Assembly: GCF_002092855.1 (NCBI RefSeq)
Contig: NZ_LVLC01000012.1
Span: forward strand, 248,001 to 312,000
Length of the DNA stretch: 64,000 nt
From: Campylobacter concisus
GTDB lineage: Bacteria; Campylobacterota; Campylobacteria; Campylobacterales; Campylobacteraceae
Reading direction: 5' to 3'
Of this stretch, positions 57,443-64,000 are shown piece after piece. The translations under genes and the position numbers were made by a program. The notes under the pieces were generated by a model. It was not told the DNA's origin. It ran no database searches and was given only the letters and a program-made list of their open reading frames with translations. How positions within the stretch are numbered: the stretch's first letter is position 1; every line of letters starts with the position of its first letter.

Positions 57443-58507
57443 ATGTTTTACTATATCTATGAAATTTTAAATTTTAATATCTTTCAATACATCACCGTCC
57501 GTGCTGGTATCGCTTTTTTCATCGCTTTTGCACTCACAACTTATTTGATGCCCAAGTTTATCACTTGGGCAAAGGCAAAAAACGCCGCCCAGCCTATCTA
57601 TGAGCTTGCCCCACAAACTCACCAAAAAAAGGCCAAAACGCCGACTATGGGCGGACTTGTCTTTGTCTTCACAGCCGTACTTTCCACGGTAATTTGCGCA
57701 AGGCTTGATAACGCATTTGTCTTAACATCTCTCTTTTGCCTAGTTTGCTTTACGCTGCTTGGCTACAAGGACGATTACAGTAAAATTTTAGGAGCAAAAA
57801 ATCACGCCGGCCTAAGCCCAAAAGCAAAGCTATTTTTTCAGTTTTTAATAGCCTTTGTAATTTCTGTTTTTTTATATGCAAGTCACGAGCTTAGCACCGA
57901 GTTTTATCTACCTTTTTTTAAGCAACCTATTTTAGATTTAAAAATTTTTGCCATTTTCTTTTGGACACTGGTCATAGTCGCTGCTTCAAATTCAGTAAAT
58001 TTAACAGACGGGCTTGACGGGCTAGCTACTGTGCCATCTATATTTTCGCTTCTGACACTTGGCGTTTTTGCTTATATCTGCGGACACGCTGTCTTTAGCT
58101 CATATTTACTCTTGCCAAAGATCATAGGCGTTGGTGAAAGCGTTGTTGTCTCTTCAGCCCTAATTGGCTCATTGATGGGCTTTTTATGGTTTAACTGCCA
58201 TCCAGCTGAAGTCTTTATGGGCGATAGCGGTAGCTTAAGCGTTGGAGCATATATCGGTTTTATGGGTGTTGCGACCAAAAATGAAATCTTACTCATCATC
58301 ATTGGCCTCATCTTTGTCGTTGAAACCCTAAGCGTCATTCTGCAGGTAGGCAGCTTTAAAATTTTTAAACGCAGAATTTTTCTTATGGCGCCTATACATC
58401 ACCATTTTGAGATAAAAGGCTGGGCGGAAAATAAGATCATCGTGCGCTTTTGGATCATCGCACTTTTAGCAAACCTAATCGCACTAACTGCGCTAAAGAT
58501 CAGATAA
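57443..58507 (+). CDS. mraY: Phospho-N-acetylmuramoyl-pentapeptide transferase
   Basis: MraY makes lipid I on the inner membrane. About ten membrane helices hold the motifs [12 protein letters not shown], the DDYSKILG pair, [20 protein letters not shown] and the loop with three His in [12 protein letters not shown] chose the ATG at 57443 with AAAGG 5 bases before it, giving 354 residues; an upstream frame extension would add nine. It overlaps no gene; murD follows after 8 bases. Confidence 0.96.
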   Translation: MFYYIYEILNFNIFQYITVRAGIAFFIAFALTTYLMPKFITWAKAKNAAQPIYELAPQTHQKKAKTPTMGGLVFVFTAVLSTVICARLDNAFVLTSLFCLVCFTLLGYKDDYSKILGAKNHAGLSPKAKLFFQFLIAFVISVFLYASHELSTEFYLPFFKQPILDLKIFAIFFWTLVIVAASNSVNLTDGLDGLATVPSIFSLLTLGVFAYICGHAVFSSYLLLPKIIGVGESVVVSSALIGSLMGFLWFNCHPAEVFMGDSGSLSVGAYIGFMGVATKNEILLIIIGLIFVVETLSVILQVGSFKIFKRRIFLMAPIHHHFEIKGWAENKIIVRFWIIALLANLIALTALKIR

Positions 58508-58515
58508 GGAAAGTC

Positions 58516-59733
58516 ATGAGAAAATCGCTATTTGGCTACGGTGGCACGATAAAGGCTATCGCTAAAAATTTCACAAAAGACGGTCTTTGGGATATCTATG
58601 ATGATAAATTTAGTGAAATTTCAAAAGATGAGTTTGGCAATACTCTTTTGCCAGTTAGCGAATTTGATCCAGCAAAAAGCGGCCTAGAGATACCAAGCCC
58701 AGGCATTCCGCCTCGTCACGAGCTTATTAAAAAAGCTAAGAATTTAGTTAGCGAGTATGACTATTTTTATGAAATTTATAAAGAAAATCTGCCATTTAAT
58801 ATCTGGATAAGTGGCACAAACGGCAAGACTACGACCACAAAGATGACACAGCACCTACTGGAGAGCAAGGGCTCGGTAATGGGCGGTAATGTTGGTATCG
58901 CACTAGCAAATTTAGATCCGCACGCTAAAATTTGGATACTTGAGACTAGCTCATTTACACTTCACTACACAAATCACGCTACACCTGGCATCTACGTGCT
59001 TTTACCGATCACTCCAGATCATCTAAGCTGGCATGGAAACATGAGCGAGTACGAAAAGGCTAAGCTAAAGCCGCTTGCTAGCATGAGCGAAAGCAGCGTG
59101 GCGATCGTGCCTGAAATTTACGCCAATACGCCAACAAAGGCAAAAGTGATCGCTTACAAAGACGAGAGCGATCTGGCTAAATTTTGCGGTGTAAGCGTAG
59201 ATGATATAAATTTCAAAACGCCATTTTTACTTGATGCACTGCTTGCATTAGCGGTGGAGAAAATTTTATTTGACCGCTGCGATGTCGCGCTTTTAAATAC
59301 CTTCGTCATCGAGGCAAACAAGCTTGAAGAATTTAGTGACAAAAATGGCAGAATCTGGGTCAATGACACAAAAGCGACTAACATAGATGCGAGCATACAG
59401 GCCGTAAAGCGCTACAAAGATCATTTCATACATCTAATACTTGGTGGCGATGATAAGGGTGTTGATATGACGCCACTTTTTGAAGGCTTAAAGAGTTTAA
59501 GAGTAAAAATTTACGCCATTGGCTCAAATAGTGACAAACTCATGAAATTAGCGACTAAATTTGGCATACCAGCTTTGAAATGCGGCTTTTTGCAAAATGC
59601 TGTCAATGAGATAAATAAAGAGCTAAAGACTAGCGAGATAGCACTTCTTAGCCCGGCAGCTGCAAGTCTTGATCAGTTTAAGAGCTATGCCGAGCGAGGC
59701 GATAAATTTAAAGAGTTTATAAAGGCGCTTTAA
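58516..59733 (+). CDS. murD: UDP-N-acetylmuramoyl-L-alanine--D-glutamate ligase
   Basis: MurD adds D-Glu to UDP-MurNAc-L-Ala. The ATP site is ISGTNGKTTTTKM, followed by ILETSSFTLHY, the LPITPDHLSWHGNMSEYEKAK loop, and NDTKATNIDASIQAV in the third domain. The ATG at 58516 has AAGGAAAG 4 bases before it and gives 405 residues, a little shorter than E. coli MurD. A longer frame start inside mraY is rejected. Confidence 0.95.
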   Translation: MRKSLFGYGGTIKAIAKNFTKDGLWDIYDDKFSEISKDEFGNTLLPVSEFDPAKSGLEIPSPGIPPRHELIKKAKNLVSEYDYFYEIYKENLPFNIWISGTNGKTTTTKMTQHLLESKGSVMGGNVGIALANLDPHAKIWILETSSFTLHYTNHATPGIYVLLPITPDHLSWHGNMSEYEKAKLKPLASMSESSVAIVPEIYANTPTKAKVIAYKDESDLAKFCGVSVDDINFKTPFLLDALLALAVEKILFDRCDVALLNTFVIEANKLEEFSDKNGRIWVNDTKATNIDASIQAVKRYKDHFIHLILGGDDKGVDMTPLFEGLKSLRVKIYAIGSNSDKLMKLATKFGIPALKCGFLQNAVNEINKELKTSEIALLSPAAASLDQFKSYAERGDKFKEFIKAL

Positions 59734-59807
59734 ATTTACAAGCTCTTTTAAATAGCCTTCTCAAAAATAAAAACATACAAATTTATATTTTTGATATAAA
59801 TTTTTAC

Positions 59808-59813
59808 TATAAA
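59808..59813 (+). promoter_or_regulatory. Possible -10 box of the effector gene
   Basis: TATAAA in TTTTTACTATAAAG, 64 bases before the chosen ATG, in a 144-base very AT-rich gap after murD. Weak prediction. Confidence 0.3.
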
Positions 59814-59877
59814 GTTTTATTGTTGAATACTTTTTAAGTTTGTGCTAATATTTAGCAAAAATTTCCAAGGAAGTTTA

Positions 59878-62800
59878 ATGCCTCTAACGCCCAGAAATGA
59901 TGTAAATTTTAAAAGAAATTTAATAGATATTATAAAATTTTCATATGACAATGACATAAGCAGACCATTTATATCTAACAACAAACTACTTATTGGATAT
60001 GGCTTTAGCCTAAAAGATGATATAGAACTTATTTGTGCTCAAATTTATAAAAATAACAAAGACAAAGTCATAAAAGATATCAAGCGAGCTATCACTAACA
60101 CCACGAGTACGACTACCATAGAAAAGATAAATACAGATGAACTTTTAAAAAAGATAAATGATGCCGCAAAAGAGGCTTATGCAAAGTCTGGAAATGCTGA
60201 TACTTTGCCTGAGTTTGAATTTAGCTCGGAAGATCAGTTAAATGCCATCTTAGAGCGAAAGCTTACGCCGCTAATCCAAGAGATAAATCAAAAATTAAAC
60301 AACTCGCCACTTGAAAATTTACAAGCCGTTTCACTTACTTCAGATACGCAAAACAGCCAAATTTCAAGAGAGCATGTCGCGCTTTTAGCACTTCTTTATA
60401 TCAGTAAAAAAAGCAATATTGATCCGTCCCTAGCAAGCTATATCAAAAGCAAAAATCGTTTTAAGGCCTGGTTTTGGCTAGTATATGATAGCTTTAGTGA
60501 TGAAGCAAGCAATAAAATATCTCTTTTACGAGAAAAAATTTCAACTCAGTTTGGGCTTTATGAAAGTGATGAACAAAATGTTAATTTTGCCGAGTGCATA
60601 GATGTTTTTAGTCATTTAAATATATCCAAAGCAAAATATAAATCAAAAAAACAAAACAATAAAGAGATCATCCAAAACGTCACCCATTTAGAATTTATGA
60701 AACTTCAAGAAAATGGATCGAATTTAAACGCATCAGATGCATCAAAGCGTGAGGCTTTATTTCAGCCATTTGTTACAAAGATAAATTCTTTATTAAGCAC
60801 CCAAAGTACAAAGACCTTTAACCTTGAAAATATATACTGCGTAAATTTAATCAGCTCAAATGCTTCAAACACTTCAAGAATAAATAAGCTCTTAAGACAA
60901 AGAGAGGAGGAATTTTATAAACAAGAAAATATACTCTTGCTATGCCCAAGAAAGATGACAACTCCTATTAGAGTCTTTCAACCTAAAAAGAGCGAATTTA
61001 CCGTCGTGCTAGCTAGTCAGACTCCATTTGATTGCAGTGAGCTAAACCCAAAGGAGCTAAATTCTAGTAGGTCAAACTATGGCAAGGTAAATTTATGTGA
61101 GCTAATACTTGCTGACTTTAAATTTGACTCTTATGAAGATAGTAAAAATAAAGAGATAAAATTTAAAAATGCAAAGAGCAAAGATACAGTAATACTCTAT
61201 CAAGAAAACAAAAATGAAGAAGATAAGATAAATGGTGCTACCTTTACTAGTATAAAGCAAAGTAGTGATGATATAGAGTATAAGCTAGAAGATGGCGCTA
61301 TAAGTATGAAGTACTTTGAAGACCAAACGTCCAAAAACAAACATCTAAATTTTTCTTTATTAAATTTCGCCAAAGAGAATAACTTTACCCTAAGAGATGA
61401 TAAAGACTCAGCTATGTTTGATATAAAGCTTCGTCTAGCTCATGGCAACAATGTAGTGCCTACATCAGCATCAAGTTCAGGTCTTACTCTTACAATAAAT
61501 AATCTCATAATTGAAAACGAAGATGGTAAGGCAAGTGAAGATATAGATAAGATATATCTTCATCACTGCTTTGATAAAAGTATATATGAGAGTATATCTT
61601 TAGTAAAAAATGAAGACTCAGATATTAAAAACTCATATACAGCTACATTTAATATCCCAATAGATAAAGAGAATAAAGGAGATACTAAATTTATACTTTA
61701 TTCAAGTGATCTAAGTAAAGTTTATAGCACTAAAGATATTCATGCTCACACTGATACAGCTGTAATATCTTTAGGATATCAAGATAAGAGTAGCTCTAAC
61801 TTTTGCTATAGCAATAAGGTCTCGTTAAGAGATATAACAGATCATATAACAAATGTAATCTCTGATAGTGAGTATCCATTTAAGACAAATGAGCCAATAT
61901 GTTTAAAGGCTATATATAAACAAGAAAAAGGTAGTAAGAGATATAAAGAGATACTTTGGGGATATAAGGTCATAAAGAGCATAGAGTATAACAAAGCGTC
62001 TAAATCAAATCCAAAAGATGTAGTAGCCCTAAAAGAACAAAAAGGTAAAGAGATAACATTTAAAATTTCAGATGTTATACAAAAAGATGATCTAGATAAG
62101 CTAAAGCAAGGTGGTCATACTATAGTATTTTTTGCATATCTTGAAGGTGATAAGGATAAATTTAAGTTTTATACAAGATATGGCAAAAATCATATAAGAA
62201 TAGATATAAAGATACCTCTATATATTAAATTTAAAGATGATAAGCTTGGTATATATGAGTTTGAGCATGCTATAAAAGAGAAGGCATTTGATGCTAAATT
62301 AAAGCTTAGTGATAATAAAGACAATACTTTAATAAAAAATGATAATTACTTATATATAAATAAAAATATCTCATCAAATGAGATAAATATATATGAAGAC
62401 GACAAACTAAGCAAAAAGTTAAAAAGTGATGAAAAGATAAATAAGAGCTATCAAATTTATACAAAAGAAGAGAGCTATAGTAATAATCAGTCTAATGCAG
62501 ATAAAGATGATAAGCTTGGTATAAATTTATTAAATAAAGAGAATATGGATAAATTTATTAACTCTTTTAATGAATCAAAGAGTTTAACTAGAGTAGATAA
62601 AGGTATGTGGGAAGATGGAGATGAGGGGGTTGGGATTGATGTCAATAATAAGATATACAACATATTAATCGAAGGAACAATGGAAAATAGTAAAATGGGA
62701 AATGGACTTTTATATTTAAAAGAAAATGATGACATTATACTGTCCATTACAATGGTAGCTGGTGGATTTGGAAGCGGTGCTCCACAAAATGGAGAATATA

Positions 62801-63114
62801 CAGTTGATACATATAGAAACAGAAGAAAAGACAAAGATTATAATCCTGGTATGAATATTCATGGAGTAGGTTTTAGTTTTAACCTAAATCCACAATTTAA
62901 AACTGAAAGATCACTTCTAAGAATTCATCCAGATGGTAACAACAAAGGAACACTTGGTTGTATTGGAGTTACTGGCACCCAAAAAGAGCTTTTGGAGTTT
63001 GAAGAAATTATGAAAAATTTATTAAAACACAAAAAGAGTATTCATGCTACTATTAATATAAAAAATAATCCAAATAACTCTAAGCCTCCAAAAAAAATTA
63101 CAGTAAAGGAATAA
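59878..63114 (+). CDS. Large putative peptidoglycan-targeting effector: lysozyme-like N-terminus and Tlde1/L,D-transpeptidase-like C-terminus
   Basis: The 1078-residue protein has no signal peptide. Residues 10-230 resemble T4/pesticin-type lysozymes linked to type VI effectors: RPFISNNKLLIGYGFSL (29-45), REHVALLALLYI (164-175) and RFKAWFWLVYDS with ISTQFGLYES (221-230). No Glu occurs before residue 50, so the usual catalytic Glu is absent. A long beta-rich, Lys/Asp-rich middle follows (about 370-900). The C-terminus (about 905-1060) has AGGFGSGAPQNGEYTV, MNIHGVGF (H995), and RIHPDGNNKGTLGCIGV with H1017 and C1028, as in Tlde1-type L,D-transpeptidases. The ATG at 59878 has AAGGAAG 4 bases before it. 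One base separates it from the next gene. Confidence 0.75.
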   Translation: MPLTPRNDVNFKRNLIDIIKFSYDNDISRPFISNNKLLIGYGFSLKDDIELICAQIYKNNKDKVIKDIKRAITNTTSTTTIEKINTDELLKKINDAAKEAYAKSGNADTLPEFEFSSEDQLNAILERKLTPLIQEINQKLNNSPLENLQAVSLTSDTQNSQISREHVALLALLYISKKSNIDPSLASYIKSKNRFKAWFWLVYDSFSDEASNKISLLREKISTQFGLYESDEQNVNFAECIDVFSHLNISKAKYKSKKQNNKEIIQNVTHLEFMKLQENGSNLNASDASKREALFQPFVTKINSLLSTQSTKTFNLENIYCVNLISSNASNTSRINKLLRQREEEFYKQENILLLCPRKMTTPIRVFQPKKSEFTVVLASQTPFDCSELNPKELNSSRSNYGKVNLCELILADFKFDSYEDSKNKEIKFKNAKSKDTVILYQENKNEEDKINGATFTSIKQSSDDIEYKLEDGAISMKYFEDQTSKNKHLNFSLLNFAKENNFTLRDDKDSAMFDIKLRLAHGNNVVPTSASSSGLTLTINNLIIENEDGKASEDIDKIYLHHCFDKSIYESISLVKNEDSDIKNSYTATFNIPIDKENKGDTKFILYSSDLSKVYSTKDIHAHTDTAVISLGYQDKSSSNFCYSNKVSLRDITDHITNVISDSEYPFKTNEPICLKAIYKQEKGSKRYKEILWGYKVIKSIEYNKASKSNPKDVVALKEQKGKEITFKISDVIQKDDLDKLKQGGHTIVFFAYLEGDKDKFKFYTRYGKNHIRIDIKIPLYIKFKDDKLGIYEFEHAIKEKAFDAKLKLSDNKDNTLIKNDNYLYINKNISSNEINIYEDDKLSKKLKSDEKINKSYQIYTKEESYSNNQSNADKDDKLGINLLNKENMDKFINSFNESKSLTRVDKGMWEDGDEGVGIDVNNKIYNILIEGTMENSKMGNGLLYLKENDDIILSITMVAGGFGSGAPQNGEYTVDTYRNRRKDKDYNPGMNIHGVGFSFNLNPQFKTERSLLRIHPDGNNKGTLGCIGVTGTQKELLEFEEIMKNLLKHKKSIHATINIKNNPNNSKPPKKITVKE

Positions 63115-63115
63115 C

Positions 63116-63658
63116 ATGATACGACATTTTTTAATACTATCTCTAATTTTAGGTTTTCTAAATTTAACAGCCAGTGAAAATTTGCCGCGCACAACAAGCA
63201 TAGACAAAATCAAAGTAGGTAAAATTTTACCTACAAGTAATTTATCATCTAAAAAAATTAAATATTTCTTAGATGGCGAAAAGGCAAGCTTCATAAATTT
63301 ATCAAGAACACAGATAATGACGCTCGATTTTTGTTGTGGTGGTAGCGGTGAGGTCCAAAGGATAAATGTCAAATTTTTTGATAAAAATTTGACTAAAGAT
63401 TATATAAATTCCAGCAAAATAAAAGATTTTACTACAAATTCTGGCATCAAACTTGGTGACAAACAAGACCAAATTTTAAAGAAGCTAGGCAAGCCAAACG
63501 ATCTACAAGAAGAAAATGCCACCTCTATTGTCACCTACATCACTGAGCAAAATGAAAGCAAACTCTTACAAGAATTTGATATGCCACTCTACTACGAGAA
63601 ATTCATCTTTTCTAATGGAGTTTTAAAAGAGTATGAATTTGGATTTGAGTACCCGTGA
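63116..63658 (+). CDS. Small secreted protein, candidate immunity protein for the upstream effector
   Basis: The 180-residue product begins with a clear signal peptide (FLILSLILGFLNLTAS, cut near residue 20), so it should be periplasmic. I do not recognise its family. NSGIKLGDKQDQILKKLGKPND (about 109-130) resembles the small SmpA/BamE-type lipoprotein fold. A pair of Cys (DFCCGGSG) lies at 73-74. It starts one base after the effector stop, with AAAGGA before the ATG inside the effector's end, which implies linked expression. That order and the export signal fit an immunity protein against a toxin acting on peptidoglycan. Confidence 0.65.
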   Translation: MIRHFLILSLILGFLNLTASENLPRTTSIDKIKVGKILPTSNLSSKKIKYFLDGEKASFINLSRTQIMTLDFCCGGSGEVQRINVKFFDKNLTKDYINSSKIKDFTTNSGIKLGDKQDQILKKLGKPNDLQEENATSIVTYITEQNESKLLQEFDMPLYYEKFIFSNGVLKEYEFGFEYP

Positions 63659-63729
63659 TATTCCGCGGATCAGGATATTAATTCCATAGAGTAGCAAAGG
63701 ACATTTTACGACCTAAAAGTATAGAATTT

Positions 63730-64000
63730 CTACTCTTCGTCTAAATTTATCTCAGGAAGCTTTTCTTCTAAAAAACTCTTCTCTTTTTTGCTAGCTGGAG
63801 TGATCTCATTTGCTTTTTTCAAAAGCCCATCAAGCCCTTGTTTAGCTAAACGCTCATTTAGCTGCGCTGGCGTATCTTTTACACCATCAAGATCACTAAA
63901 ATCATCAAATTCCTCGTAATTCTCACTCTCTTTTTGAACCTTTATCTCATAGTCTAACTTGCCAGAAATTCTAGCTAGCTCGTCGCTTATCGCAGTGCAA
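63730..64000 (-). CDS. Unknown protein, C-terminal 89 residues only
   Basis: A minus-strand frame enters from the right edge and ends at a TAG at 63730-63732. It reads ISDELARISGKLDYEIKVQKESENYEEFDDFSDLDGVKDTPAQLNERLAKQGLDG-like sequence ending KLPEINLDEE. The tail is acidic, helical and rich in Lys and Glu. I do not recognise it; the catalytic or membrane part, if any, lies outside the window. It is convergent with the effector-immunity pair. Confidence 0.7.
   Translation of the reverse strand, partial: CTAISDELARISGKLDYEIKVQKESENYEEFDDFSDLDGVKDTPAQLNERLAKQGLDGLLKKANEITPASKKEKSFLEEKLPEINLDEE

Noticed and set aside
59878-63658. Prophage or complete type VI secretion cluster
   Set aside because: No integrase, capsid, tail, vgrG, hcp or tss gene is present in the window. 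Only the cargo-like pair can be supported.

Overview
The window is chromosomal DNA of a Campylobacter, most probably a member of the oral/enteric group around C. concisus. The sequence is AT-rich, and many gene runs follow the C. jejuni order as I remember it: cheV-cheA-cheW next to greA-lpxB; pssA-psd-ftsH-prmA-cheY-pglG-pglF; fabI-tpiA-pgk-gap-nadD; argS-tatA-gmk-acidic protein-fliR; gpmI-mraY-murD. The species call is an inference. No rRNA, tRNA, CRISPR array, integrase or transposase was seen.

Layout. 1-5.9 kb (minus): chemotaxis core (cheV, cheA with a receiver domain, start of cheW), an LpxH-like phosphoesterase, greA and lpxB. 6.0-7.4 kb (plus): surE and a ThiF/TcdA-type enzyme, then a structured non-coding stretch. 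7.9-15.5 kb (minus): leuA behind a previously unlisted 27-codon leader ORF with five consecutive Leu codons, then pssA, psd, ftsH, prmA, cheY, hisA and hisH.

15.5-36.2 kb (minus) is one long protein N-glycosylation locus. It holds pglG, pglF, pglE, pglD, pglC, pglA, pglB, pglJ, two PglH-like GT4 transferases, a GT2, a GT25, a Wzx-type flippase, a second oligosaccharyltransferase (PglB2), two nucleotide-sugar dehydrogenases flanking an ecotin gene, and gne/galE. PglF, PglE and PglD make UDP-diNAcBac, PglC loads it on undecaprenyl phosphate, PglA/J/H and the extra transferases extend it, a flippase turns it over, and PglB moves it to Asn in the periplasm. The dehydrogenases and a nearby GlcA-type epimerase (37.7-38.8 kb) suggest uronic acids in this or another surface glycan.

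36.3-40.9 kb: a periplasmic ATP-type DNA ligase, tag, the epimerase, a DUF4272 protein and mqo. 41.0-43.0 kb: a haem-type TonB-dependent receptor with a palindrome at its promoter. 43.5-44.1 kb: a decayed DUF2625 gene. 44.2-48.1 kb: fabI, tpiA, pgk and gap in a block clearly richer in G+C than the rest. 48.2-51.1 kb: a NadD-RsfS fusion, a YeiH-type transporter and an orphan sugar-phosphate transferase. 51.2-59.7 kb: argS, tatA, gmk, a very acidic protein, fliR, gpmI, mraY and murD.

59.9-63.7 kb is the strongest accessory signal. A 1078-residue protein has a lysozyme-like N-terminus lacking the usual Glu and a C-terminal Tlde1/L,D-transpeptidase-like domain. It is followed one base later by a small secreted protein. 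Together they look like a peptidoglycan-targeting toxin with a periplasmic immunity protein, probably type VI secretion cargo, although no secretion gene lies in the window.
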